Shown piece after piece: positions 51,330-60,123 of a stretch of DNA of 64,000 bases. The stretch spans positions 124,001 through 188,000 of the forward strand of contig JACKMZ010000004.1 in NCBI GenBank assembly GCA_024235135.1, read 5' to 3'. The notes below the pieces were generated by a model. The model saw nothing but the letters and a program-made list of their open reading frames with translations. It searched no databases and was not told the origin of the DNA. Within the stretch, counting starts at the first letter, position 1; the number at the start of each line of letters is the position of its first letter. This stretch comes from Gammaproteobacteria bacterium (GTDB lineage: Bacteria; Pseudomonadota; Gammaproteobacteria; Competibacterales; Competibacteraceae). The position numbers were made by a program, and so were the translations under genes.

Positions 51330-52535
51330 TTAACGTGCGGCTTTGATGGTTGAGGGTTGGACGACATCGCCCGTGTTGTTACCCCAGCTGTTGCGTTCAT
51401 AGGTAATGACAGCGGCGATCTCCGCGTCACTTAATTGTTCGGCATACGCCTGCATCGCAGAACCCGGCACTCCGTGCAGAACAATTTTGGCGTGATTTTC
51501 CACGGACCCCATGATGATCTTGTTGTCATCGCTCAAGAACCCATCCTCGCGCAGCGGCGTCAGCATCGTCTCAGCCGCGCTAAACTCCTTGCCGGCCACT
51601 AATGGAGGGAACGTCCCCGGCATGCCTTCCCCATTGGCTTGATGGCAGGCAGTGCAAATCGTCCCATAGACCTCCTTGCCTTTGGCCATCAGTTCATCCT
51701 TCGTCCATTCACGATCGACAGCATCGGCGGCCGCAACCTGGGTGGCCTTGGCCTTCTTGCTAGCCAGCCATTTGTCATAGTCTTCCTGGGTTTTGGCCTC
51801 TACAACGATGGGCATGAACCCGTGATCCTTCCCACAAAGCTCAGCACACTGGCCCCGATAAATTCCAGGCTCTTTGATCAATGTCCAGCTGTCATTGACA
51901 AAACCGGGAATCGCATCCTTTTTCCAACCCAGATCCGGTACCCACCAGGAATGGATAACGTCGGCTGCGGTAGTCAAGATACGAATCTTTTTGTTGATCG
52001 GAACCACTAACGGATTGTCGACCTCCAACAAGTAATGTTCGTCCTTCTTCACGGAGTCGTCGGTAATTTGCTCGCGGGGTGTAGACAAGCTGCTGAAGAA
52101 TTGGACGCCTTCGCCCAAATACTCATAGCCCCATTTCCATTGGTAACCCGTAACCTTGATGGTGAGATCAGGTTTCGAGGTATCTTCCATGGCAATCAAC
52201 GTTCTAGTCGCGGGAATAGCCATGCCGATAAGTATGAGCATGGGCACGATGGTCCAAATGATTTCGACCGTGGTGCTTTCGTGGAATTGAGCCGCGACCG
52301 CCCCTTTGGACTTGCGATGGTGATACATGGAGTAAAACATGACGCCGAACACTACGACGCCAATCCAAACGCAAACCCAGAAAGTCAACATATGCAGGTC
52401 GTATACATCACGGCTGGTGTCCGTAACGCCGACTGGCATATTCAGCTTGTAATCGGCGCAAGCGCACATGCTCCAAAAGAGCAGCCCGCCGATGATCGCC
52501 ACGCCGCGCAAACGCGCAAGAAAGTTCACTAGCAT
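51330..52535 (-). CDS. ctaC: Cytochrome c oxidase subunit II with fused cytochrome c
   Basis: About 401 residues from the ATG at 52535, where a signal peptide starts (MLVNFLARLRGVAIIGGLLF) with AGAGAGGG upstream. Two helices and the CuA domain follow, with ligands in HSWWVPDLG and GQCAELCGKDHGFM. The C-terminal part has a cytochrome c site, ICTACHQANGEGMPG, so this is a caa3-type oxidase that takes electrons through a built-in cytochrome. First gene of the operon. Confidence 0.96.
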   Translation of the reverse strand: MLVNFLARLRGVAIIGGLLFWSMCACADYKLNMPVGVTDTSRDVYDLHMLTFWVCVWIGVVVFGVMFYSMYHHRKSKGAVAAQFHESTTVEIIWTIVPMLILIGMAIPATRTLIAMEDTSKPDLTIKVTGYQWKWGYEYLGEGVQFFSSLSTPREQITDDSVKKDEHYLLEVDNPLVVPINKKIRILTTAADVIHSWWVPDLGWKKDAIPGFVNDSWTLIKEPGIYRGQCAELCGKDHGFMPIVVEAKTQEDYDKWLASKKAKATQVAAADAVDREWTKDELMAKGKEVYGTICTACHQANGEGMPGTFPPLVAGKEFSAAETMLTPLREDGFLSDDNKIIMGSVENHAKIVLHGVPGSAMQAYAEQLSDAEIAAVITYERNSWGNNTGDVVQPSTIKAAR

Positions 52536-52572
52536 GCAGCCCTCTCTGAATAAGCAAGCAATGAATTGAGTT

Positions 52573-53097
52573 TTATTGTCCGGCGCTTCCCGCGGATCTG
52601 GGCGGAATACCGACCGGATGGTCACGGCGCAGGCTCAGGTTGAGATCCGCAGCCAGTTGACGACGTTCTTCCTCATGCAGAAAACGCCCAACCTCAACAG
52701 CGCGCCCGTGCGAGCGAATCAACAGCTTACTAGGATACCATTGCCTGGGACAACGCTCTAAAACCACTTGCGCCCATACCCGGCCCACGGTCCATTGCTG
52801 GCGCGGATAGCCCCTACCCTTTTCGATAAGAATATCTTCCTGGCCTATCGATATAACCTCGCGCTCATAACATCGACCCGCGACCAGATACAAGCCCGCC
52901 CCCAACAACAGCATTTCCAGTCCAGCAAAAGGCAAAACCATCCAAAATCCCAACAGGGTCAGGCTAATGGATATAAAGCTGGACACGAGAACTAGGCTCA
53001 GAAAAAACAGCAGTGAGCCGCGCCAGGACATGGATCGATTGGGGCGCAGGACGAAACGACACAGGTCATCGTTCGCAAGGCGCTCAATATTAACCAT
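52573..53097 (-). CDS. DUF2244 membrane protein
   Basis: About 174 residues with two central helices (SLLFFLSLVLVSSFISISLTL and VLPFAGLEMLLLGAGLYL) and a cytosolic tail. DUF2244 proteins lie beside aa3-type oxidase genes in many proteobacteria and may help assembly. Of three consecutive ATGs the last (53097) is best spaced from GGAA. It lies 37 nt upstream of ctaC. Confidence 0.82.
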   Translation of the reverse strand: MVNIERLANDDLCRFVLRPNRSMSWRGSLLFFLSLVLVSSFISISLTLLGFWMVLPFAGLEMLLLGAGLYLVAGRCYEREVISIGQEDILIEKGRGYPRQQWTVGRVWAQVVLERCPRQWYPSKLLIRSHGRAVEVGRFLHEEERRQLAADLNLSLRRDHPVGIPPRSAGSAGQ

Positions 53098-53166
53098 CAT
53101 CATAGTTCCGAGCAAATTTAGCACGACGGTTAATTAGGGTATTCTTATGTAACCGGCCGACAGTTG

Positions 53167-53886
53167 TCAATAACCATTTGGAATAACTAATGTTCTATCC
53201 GGGATCAGTGCGTTGATCATCAGGTAGGTGGCCAATAGGCCGGGGGTTTCTTCCCGAAGATAGGGAATCACTCCCAAGCAAGGGGCCGGTATAGCGTTCG
53301 TCAGAGTCTCCAAGTTATCCTCGAAACGCGCGCTGTCGGGATCGAGGCGATTGGCGACCCAACCGGCTAAAGGCAAACCTGAGCTGTGTATGGCATCACT
53401 GGTCAGAAGGGCGTGATTGATACAACCCAAGCGCACGCCGACTACCAATAATACCGGAAAATTCAGCATGTTGGCCAGACTCGCCACATCGCCATCCCGG
53501 CCCAGAGGCACCCTCCAGCCCCCTACGCCTTCCACGACGACATACTCAGCCTGACGCGCCAACCACTCCACCCGTTCACGGATGAGAGGAAACGCAATGT
53601 CCACCGCAGCGTCCCGCGCGGCGATATGCGGCGCTATAGGCGGCTCGAAAGCGTAAGGGTTGATGCAGTCGTAGGGGACGGCGCATGAGGACGCCTTCTG
53701 CAGCCGCAAAGCGTCATCGTTGCACAGTCCTTCCGACGTGCGTTCGCAACCGCTGGCTATCGGTTTCATGCCAACCACGCTCAGCCCCTTTCGGCGCAAG
53801 GCTGTGATCAGACCGCAAGTTACCCAAGTCTTGCCGACACCGGTATCGGTTCCAGTGACGAAAAATCCGCTGCCCACGCTTTTCAT
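53167..53886 (-). CDS. bioD: Dethiobiotin synthetase
   Basis: A 239-residue ATP-dependent enzyme that closes the ureido ring of dethiobiotin. The P-loop is GTDTGVGKTWVTCGL, followed by GMKPIASGC, EGVGGWRVPL and the loop VANRLDPD. It overlaps bioC by 4 nt. BioA and BioB, which act around it, are not in the window. Confidence 0.94.
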   Translation of the reverse strand: MKSVGSGFFVTGTDTGVGKTWVTCGLITALRRKGLSVVGMKPIASGCERTSEGLCNDDALRLQKASSCAVPYDCINPYAFEPPIAPHIAARDAAVDIAFPLIRERVEWLARQAEYVVVEGVGGWRVPLGRDGDVASLANMLNFPVLLVVGVRLGCINHALLTSDAIHSSGLPLAGWVANRLDPDSARFEDNLETLTNAIPAPCLGVIPYLREETPGLLATYLMINALIPDRTLVIPNGY

Positions 53887-54776
53887 CCACCTCCGGAAGG
53901 ATGGCGGGTACGCAGACGCGACAATGGGAACACGGCAGCCCCCTTTTCCTGAGACTGGGACACAGTTTGCAATGGCGCCCAGGCATGCCCATAAACCACT
54001 TCATAACTGGCGGGCAACAGTCCATCGGCACGGCGAAACCGCTCATAGGCGCCATACATGGCCGCAAGCCGCTGTTTGCCGGTCAAACCCTGAGGGCGAC
54101 CGGCCGTGACGTTATGAGCACCCAGGGTTTTCAGATCCCGCAGCAGCGCGGAAACGTCTTGATAGGTCAATGTGATGCGTTCCACATCCACTACCGGTTC
54201 GGCCAGACTGGCGCGCATCAACGCATCGCCCACATCGTGCATATCCATGAAGGCATTAACATGGTTGTTTCCGTCCACCGCGGCCCAACTGCGGCGTAGT
54301 TCAAGCAGCGTATCCGGCCCCAGGGTACTGAACATGAACAGACCGCCTGGTTGCAATACGCGTCGCAGTTCGCGAAAAACCTTGTCCAAATCGCACCATT
54401 GCAGAGCCAGATTGGAGTACACCAGACTGCAACTGGCGTCACGCAGGGGCAAAACCTCAGCATCACCACAGACACAATGCAACTTGCGAAACCAGGGGGA
54501 GCGCCTACGCGCCAGCACAAGCATGGCGGGCGCCATATCCAGGCCGATGACGTAGGAATGGCGGTATTTCTTCATTAGGGCCGCCGTCGCCACGCCTGTT
54601 CCACAACCCAAATCGACGATCACACCGGGTTGCAAACGCACCAGATCCAGACGCTCCAGCAATCGTTGCCCCACCTCTCGCTGCAGTACGGCAACCTCGT
54701 CGTAATGGGGTGCGGCGCGATCGAAGGAAGCCCGAACCTGCGACTTGTCCAAAGCAAAATCATGGGCATCAGTCAT
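53883..54776 (-). CDS. bioC: Malonyl-ACP O-methyltransferase
   Basis: A 297-residue SAM methyltransferase that caps malonyl-ACP so that the fatty acid pathway can make the pimeloyl chain. The SAM motif is VIVDLGCGTGVATAAL, then IGLDMAPAML and LVYSNLALQWCDLD, as in BioC. It overlaps bioH by 8 nt and bioD by 4 nt. The bioH partner supports the specific call. Confidence 0.93.
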   Translation of the reverse strand: MTDAHDFALDKSQVRASFDRAAPHYDEVAVLQREVGQRLLERLDLVRLQPGVIVDLGCGTGVATAALMKKYRHSYVIGLDMAPAMLVLARRRSPWFRKLHCVCGDAEVLPLRDASCSLVYSNLALQWCDLDKVFRELRRVLQPGGLFMFSTLGPDTLLELRRSWAAVDGNNHVNAFMDMHDVGDALMRASLAEPVVDVERITLTYQDVSALLRDLKTLGAHNVTAGRPQGLTGKQRLAAMYGAYERFRRADGLLPASYEVVYGHAWAPLQTVSQSQEKGAAVFPLSRLRTRHPSGGG

Positions 54777-55569
54777 GTAAAAAAGCGCTCAGGCAATCGA
54801 TGAATTCTCTTGGGTGTGAAAAAAACGGCGCATGGGCGGCGCGGTCGAAAACATGCAGGCGGGTATCCGGGATCAATGCCGCCGTGGCTGGACCCGCCGC
54901 AACGGGTACCAGAGTATCACGGCGTCCCAACATAAGCAGCGTTGGACAGCCTATGCGATGGACATTGGTGCGTAAATCGGCCTCCCGCAGAATATCTAGA
55001 CCGGCCTGCAGCGATAAAGGATCGGGCTCACCGTGATGAAAGATCAAATCCCGCATCTGGCGCAGTTGTTCCGTGGCATGCTCGCTGCCGTGCACTTCCA
55101 GCGCCAGGAAACGTTTGATCGTGGATCTGTAGTCACGCCGCAACCCCTCCGCGAACTGCAGCAAGACCGTCAGTTCCATGGCCGGCGCCCAGGTCGGCCG
55201 GCGCACAAAACAGGGAGAGCAACCGATCAACGCCAACTTGCGCACACGTTCCGGACAATCGATAGCCAGGCGTTGCGCGATCAACCCGCCCAGGGACCAG
55301 CCAATCCATACGGCAGGCGCTAACGGCGCCGCTTTGGCGACCATTCGACTCAAGTCCGCCAGACTGCCCGGCGCTGGGATAGCCCGGCTATACCCATGGC
55401 CCGGCAAATCCAGAACCGTCACGCGGAACTGTCCCTGCAAAGCCTTGACTACGTTATTCCATATGCCGGAATGCATACCCCAGCCGTGCAATAGCACCAC
55501 GTCCGTTCCTCGACCCTGAGTTTGCGCATGCAGTGCGGCTCGTGGGCTTGTTCTCGAAGAGGCGTCCAC
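54769..55569 (-). CDS. bioH: Pimeloyl-ACP methyl ester carboxylesterase
   Basis: A 266-residue alpha/beta hydrolase that removes the methyl cap from pimeloyl-ACP. The oxyanion region is LLHGWGMHSGIW, the nucleophile WIGWSLGGLIAQ, and the acid and histidine lie in LGRRDTLVP and FDRAAHAPFFSHP. The start is a GTG at 55569, 16 nt past the preceding stop. Together with bioC and bioD it forms a bioHCD operon. Confidence 0.92.
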   Translation of the reverse strand: MDASSRTSPRAALHAQTQGRGTDVVLLHGWGMHSGIWNNVVKALQGQFRVTVLDLPGHGYSRAIPAPGSLADLSRMVAKAAPLAPAVWIGWSLGGLIAQRLAIDCPERVRKLALIGCSPCFVRRPTWAPAMELTVLLQFAEGLRRDYRSTIKRFLALEVHGSEHATEQLRQMRDLIFHHGEPDPLSLQAGLDILREADLRTNVHRIGCPTLLMLGRRDTLVPVAAGPATAALIPDTRLHVFDRAAHAPFFSHPREFIDCLSAFLHD

Positions 55570-55585
55570 CGATCAGCAGGCTCCG

Positions 55586-56146
55586 TCAGTTCGTCAACAT
55601 ATACACGGCGCGGGCTCCACCGATCAGTTTGGGGCGGCTGCGCGCCGCGTTGACATGCGCCGCGCCCAGCGTACGAATACTCGGGCGAATGGGTACGGCC
55701 ACCGGGCGCACCTGCATGCCGATCAGGGTATCGCCGATATCGATCCCGGCATCGGCCTGCAGGGTTTCCACCACCACGGGATCATGCAGTTGCCGGTAGG
55801 CGTAGGCGGCCATGGCCCCCCCCGCGCCCGGCACCGGCACCACGCTGACTTCCTGCAAGGCCCGGTATCGTTGGGTGGCGCGTTCCACCACAAGGGCTCG
55901 GTTGAGATGCTCACAGCACTGGAAGGCGAGACTGAACCCGAATTGGCGCCGCACAGTCTCAATACCCCGGTACAGCGCGTCGGCGATATCCATATCGCCC
56001 GCTTTGCCAATGGGCTTACCCATGATTTCGCTGGTGCTACATCCGATCACCAACAAGGACCCTTCACCCAACTGTGCGATTTCCGCGACCTCGGCCACCA
56101 CCGTTTCCATCTGTCGAACGATCAAGAATACTTCAGACTCGGTCAT
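55586..56146 (-). CDS. UPF0340 (DUF436, YwlG-like) protein
   Basis: A 186-residue protein with the UPF0340 hallmarks SLLVIGCSTSEIMGKPIG, AFQCCEHLNRALVVER and the end LGAAHVNAARSRPKLIGGARA. The family is best known from Firmicutes; its biochemical role is not known. Here it lies 16 nt upstream of bioH, on the same strand, where bioB or bioF often lies in other gammaproteobacteria. It may be the first gene of the operon. Confidence 0.85.
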   Translation of the reverse strand: MTESEVFLIVRQMETVVAEVAEIAQLGEGSLLVIGCSTSEIMGKPIGKAGDMDIADALYRGIETVRRQFGFSLAFQCCEHLNRALVVERATQRYRALQEVSVVPVPGAGGAMAAYAYRQLHDPVVVETLQADAGIDIGDTLIGMQVRPVAVPIRPSIRTLGAAHVNAARSRPKLIGGARAVYMLTN

Positions 56147-56250
56147 AGCTCACAATTCCCTAAATTACGGGCTGGAAATACCCACACCATGATGGCACTG
56201 AATCCATAATGGCGCGATTACCTGAATTTCGACAACCGGATCGCCGAAGC

Positions 56251-57291
56251 ATGACGCGGCTTTGCGTCTCGTTCGGTTTAGTCCTGTTTTTAATCCTGAG
56301 TTCAACCTTGAGCGCCGAAGCGGATCAGACCGCTGGCGACAGGCCGGTGGTGGCGATACCGGTCAGGCTATCGCCACAGGTCGCGGTGGGTGATTGCTAT
56401 CAGGGAATCCGCCTGCTGGGTGCTTTCAACCTTTCGCCAGGCATCGTCGATGGCCAGCCACTGGGTGGTCTATCGGATCTGGCCTGGGATGATCAGGCGC
56501 AATTGTTATATGCCGTGTCCGATGATGCGCACTTGTTTCACCTTCGCCCGCGTTTCGAAGGAGAGCGCCTTGCCGATATTCAGGCCGTGGCGGCCTACCC
56601 CTTGCGTGACAGTCGGGACCATCACTTGCGTGGCCCCTGGGCGGACTCCGAAGGCTTGGCCATCGCCAGAGACCATGACCCCTCCGGCACGGCCCGATTG
56701 GCGGTCTCCTACGAGCGACGCCCACGGGTGATCTGGTATACCCTTACCGGTCACCGACTGCGCGACGAACCGCTACCCGCAGATTTACGCAAGGTTGATC
56801 TTTACGCGGACCCGAATAAGTCGCTGGAATCACTGACCTTGCATCCGCGCTGGGGACTGCTGACCGCACCGGAATGGCCGATGAAAAACAGCGAGGTTCG
56901 CGAAGCACCTATCGTGGCGCAGAATACGCGGCGGACAAGATGGCGTTATCCCCTATCGAGTGCACCCAACAGCGCCTTAGTGGCCATGGAGGCGTTGCCG
57001 GATGAATCCGTGCTGACCTTGGAACGCGCCTTCGTCTCGCCGTTTTCCCCCTTGATCATCGCATTGCGCCGCACCCGGTTCGATACAGCCAGCGGCACGA
57101 AACTCCGCGTGGACGATGTCGCGGTCTTCGACTCCAGTCGAGGTTGGATGCTGGACAATTTCGAAGGGCTGACCCGCCACCACGGACAGCGATTTTTCAT
57201 GGTCAGCGACGACAATCGCAGCCCGATGCAGAAAACCCTGTTAGTGTATTTCGCCCTGCTCGACCCCACCGAGTCATGCGCCCGGCAATGA
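56251..57291 (+). CDS. Exported esterase-like/phytase-family protein
   Basis: About 346 residues from the ATG at 56251, which begins a signal peptide (MTRLCVSFGLVLFLILSS); an ATG at 56209 would add 14 residues. The rest is the beta-propeller-like domain annotated as esterase-like activity of phytase (LGGLSDLAWDDQAQLLYAVSDD, GPWADSEGLAIA, DNFEGLTRHHGQRFFMVSDDN). It may cleave phosphoesters in the periplasm; substrate not known. Confidence 0.8.
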   Translation: MTRLCVSFGLVLFLILSSTLSAEADQTAGDRPVVAIPVRLSPQVAVGDCYQGIRLLGAFNLSPGIVDGQPLGGLSDLAWDDQAQLLYAVSDDAHLFHLRPRFEGERLADIQAVAAYPLRDSRDHHLRGPWADSEGLAIARDHDPSGTARLAVSYERRPRVIWYTLTGHRLRDEPLPADLRKVDLYADPNKSLESLTLHPRWGLLTAPEWPMKNSEVREAPIVAQNTRRTRWRYPLSSAPNSALVAMEALPDESVLTLERAFVSPFSPLIIALRRTRFDTASGTKLRVDDVAVFDSSRGWMLDNFEGLTRHHGQRFFMVSDDNRSPMQKTLLVYFALLDPTESCARQ

Positions 57292-57542
57292 TCACATTCT
57301 CGCCCGCCGGACGAGGATGCGCCAAAACGCCCATACGCTCGCTGCGTAGCAGCAATAGTGGGTTGACAAGGGCACCGCCAGACTTCAGTATTCATATGCA
57401 TTTCTTTACATTTCGATCTGGTTTTGAAAGCGTTTCAGCCAATGCGATCCGCAGCGGTTCGAATGACCGCTTTGAACTTCGCACCAGGCTCGCCCCATCC
57501 GCACGTTCGCTGCTTGCTTAGTTTCAGTTACCGGAGATAGCT

Positions 57543-58724
57543 ATGGAAGATGTAGTCATCGTCGCCGCCGCCAGAACCGCTATCGGCAATTTCATGGGCA
57601 CGCTGTCCCATTTTCCTGCCAGCACCTTGGGCGCCAAGGTCATTGAAGCGTTGCTGCAACGCGCCGGGGTACAACCCGAACAAATCGACGAGGTCATCTT
57701 GGGGCAAGTGCTAACGGCTGGCGTGGGTCAGAATCCCGCGCGCATCGCCACCCTGCATGCCGGCTTGAACGATACGGTGCCGGCCATGACGATCAACAAA
57801 GTCTGCGGCAGCGGCTTGAAGGCCGTACACCTCGGCTATCAGGCCATTCGCGATGGAGACAGCGAAATCGTGATTGCCGGCGGCCAGGAGAGCATGAGTC
57901 AGGCCCCTCACGTTGTGATGAATTCGCGCAGGGGCACGGTAATGGGTGAATGGAAGCTGGTGGACTCCATGCTGCACGAGGGCTTGCACTGCGCCATCAA
58001 CCATTACCACATGGGCATTACCGCCGAGAATATCGTTGCCCAGTGGAATATCTCTCGCGAAGATCAGGACACCTTCTCCGCCGCTTCGCAAAACAAGGCC
58101 ATGGCCGCCATTGAATCCGGTAAATTCAAAGAAGAGATCGTTCCTGTGGAGATCCCGCAACGCCGAGGGAATCCCCTTGTTTTCGACACGGACGAGTTCC
58201 CTCGCCCAGGGTCGACCGCTGAAGTTCTTGGCAAGCTGCGCCCGGCGTTCAAACACGACGGAAGCGTCACGGCCGGCAACGCCTCGGGCATCAACGATGG
58301 CGCCGCCGTCGTTCTGCTCATGACCGAAAGCAAGGCTCAAGCATTGGGCTTGCAGCCCTTAGCGCGTATCGCGGCCTACGCCAAGGCGGGCGTCGATCCC
58401 AAAATCATGGGTACTGGGCCGATCCCGGCTAGCCGTTTGTGCCTGAAACGGGCCGGCTGGACTGTCGATGATCTGGACCTCATCGAAGCGAACGAAGCCT
58501 TTGCGGCACAAGCCATCTGCGTCAATCGGGAGATGGACTGGGATACCAGCAAGGTTAACGTCAACGGGGGCGCCATCGCCTTGGGCCATCCCATCGGCGC
58601 ATCCGGCTGCCGGATTCTCGTCACCCTGCTTCATGAAATGAAACGCCGCGACGCCAAAAAAGGGCTGGCCACCTTGTGCATCGGTGGTGGCCAAGGGGTA
58701 GCCCTGGCCGTGGAACGCCCCTAA
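57543..58724 (+). CDS. phaA: Acetyl-CoA acetyltransferase (beta-ketothiolase)
   Basis: A 393-residue thiolase that condenses two acetyl-CoA to acetoacetyl-CoA, the first step of PHB synthesis. The acylated cysteine lies in NKVCGSGLKAVHL, the C-terminal catalytic cysteine in ATLCIGGGQG, and the histidine in GGAIALGHPIGASG. A GGAGAT site lies before the ATG. The phaB gene follows 32 nt later, which supports PHB synthesis over fatty-acid breakdown. Confidence 0.93.
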   Translation: MEDVVIVAAARTAIGNFMGTLSHFPASTLGAKVIEALLQRAGVQPEQIDEVILGQVLTAGVGQNPARIATLHAGLNDTVPAMTINKVCGSGLKAVHLGYQAIRDGDSEIVIAGGQESMSQAPHVVMNSRRGTVMGEWKLVDSMLHEGLHCAINHYHMGITAENIVAQWNISREDQDTFSAASQNKAMAAIESGKFKEEIVPVEIPQRRGNPLVFDTDEFPRPGSTAEVLGKLRPAFKHDGSVTAGNASGINDGAAVVLLMTESKAQALGLQPLARIAAYAKAGVDPKIMGTGPIPASRLCLKRAGWTVDDLDLIEANEAFAAQAICVNREMDWDTSKVNVNGGAIALGHPIGASGCRILVTLLHEMKRRDAKKGLATLCIGGGQGVALAVERP

Positions 58725-58756
58725 GCGACAGATCACCGGCGCGGGTTCGCGCGATC

Positions 58757-59500
58757 ATGCCCAAAGTCGCCATCATCACCGGGGGCATAGGCAGTCTGGG
58801 GACGGCTATCTGCAAAGCCCTGGCGACCCAAGGGCGAGTTGCGGTGGCCGCCTACTACCCTGCCGATGAAGAGCAGGTTCTGCTGTGGCAGGAAACCCGT
58901 AAAGCGGAAGGTCATTCAGACTTGCGGGCCTACCCCGTGGACGTATCGGATTTCGATTCCTGCGCTACCCTAGTCGCGCAGGTCGAAGCGGAAATCGGGC
59001 CCGTGGAAATTCTGGTCAACAACGCGGCCATCACCCGCGACAGCGTGCTGAAAAAGATGGATAAGGGACAATGGGATGCGGTCATCGTCACCAATCTGAC
59101 CGGTGTGTTCAACATGACCAAGCAGGTGTTCGGCAAGATGCTGGCGCGGGGTTGGGGACGGATCGTGAACATCTCTTCCGTCAACGCCCAGAAAGGTCAG
59201 TTTGGGCAATGCAATTACGCGGCGGCCAAGGCCGGCATCCACGGTTTCACGCTATCGGTAGCGGCGGAAGGAGCGCGTCATGGCGTCACCGTCAACACCG
59301 TATCCCCTGGCCAGATCGCCAACGATATCACCAAGGCGATGCCCGAGGATGTGCTCAATCAGATGCTTGCCCAGATTCCAGTGGGTCGCCTGGGTACGCC
59401 GGAGGACATCGCGCGCGCCGTTGCCTTCCTGACTGCCGACGAAGCCGGCTTCATAACGGGTGCCAATCTAAGCATCAACGGCGGTGCATACTTCCATTAG
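58757..59500 (+). CDS. phaB: Acetoacetyl-CoA reductase
   Basis: A 247-residue short-chain dehydrogenase that reduces acetoacetyl-CoA with NADPH. The cofactor motif is TGGIGSLGTAICKAL, and the catalytic Ser, Tyr and Lys are in NISSVNAQKGQFGQCNYAAAKAG. The ATG at 58757 is chosen over an upstream in-frame codon because the fold starts at MPKVAIITGG. It lies between phaA and phaR; the synthase phaC is not in the window. Confidence 0.93.
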   Translation: MPKVAIITGGIGSLGTAICKALATQGRVAVAAYYPADEEQVLLWQETRKAEGHSDLRAYPVDVSDFDSCATLVAQVEAEIGPVEILVNNAAITRDSVLKKMDKGQWDAVIVTNLTGVFNMTKQVFGKMLARGWGRIVNISSVNAQKGQFGQCNYAAAKAGIHGFTLSVAAEGARHGVTVNTVSPGQIANDITKAMPEDVLNQMLAQIPVGRLGTPEDIARAVAFLTADEAGFITGANLSINGGAYFH

Positions 59501-59545
59501 CCGGTCGTCGTTGGCCCGAACAACATTGCAAGGTGTGGCCGCTTT

Positions 59546-60058
59546 ATGCCCGGAAACGATATAAACGAAGCGCGGGTCATCAAAAAGTACCCCAATCGAC
59601 GGCTTTACGATACGGTCATCAGTAGCTACATCACGTTGGAGGATGTACGCCGCTTGGTGCTGGAGCACGTCAAATTCCGCGTCATCGATGCCCGCTCCAG
59701 CGCCGACATCACACGCAGCATTCTGTTGCAGATCATCAGCGAGCAGGAAGAGCAGGGCAACCCGATTTTTACCACCGAGGTGCTGGCGCACATCATCCGG
59801 TTTTACGGCGATACCCTTCAGGGCATGATGGGGAATTATCTCGAAAAGAGCCTGCAGGCGTTTATCGAGCAACAACATCTGGTCAGAGAGCAGATGCGCA
59901 ATTTTATGGGCCAGAACCCACTGGCTATCCTGTCCGAGCTGGCCGATCGTAATCTCGCCATGTGGCAGTCCATGAATGAACGGCTCTACCAACAGCGCCA
60001 TCAGGAAGAATCCGATCATCCGCCAGGACCGGACAAGGCTGGCGCTACGCAAGACTAG
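59546..60058 (+). CDS. phaR: PHA synthesis repressor PhaR
   Basis: A 170-residue regulator that binds DNA and PHB granules and controls phasin genes. The N-terminal PHB-accumulation domain reads IKKYPNRRLYDTVISSYITLEDVRRLV, and ITRSILLQIISEQEEQG is the second conserved block. It is the third gene of a phaA-phaB-phaR run. Confidence 0.93.
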   Translation: MPGNDINEARVIKKYPNRRLYDTVISSYITLEDVRRLVLEHVKFRVIDARSSADITRSILLQIISEQEEQGNPIFTTEVLAHIIRFYGDTLQGMMGNYLEKSLQAFIEQQHLVREQMRNFMGQNPLAILSELADRNLAMWQSMNERLYQQRHQEESDHPPGPDKAGATQD

Positions 60059-60123
60059 GCCGCAAGCCGCGGACTTTCCGAAGTGGGTGATGTTCCCGCG
60101 CCAGAAGCGGCCGTAGCGCCGAT

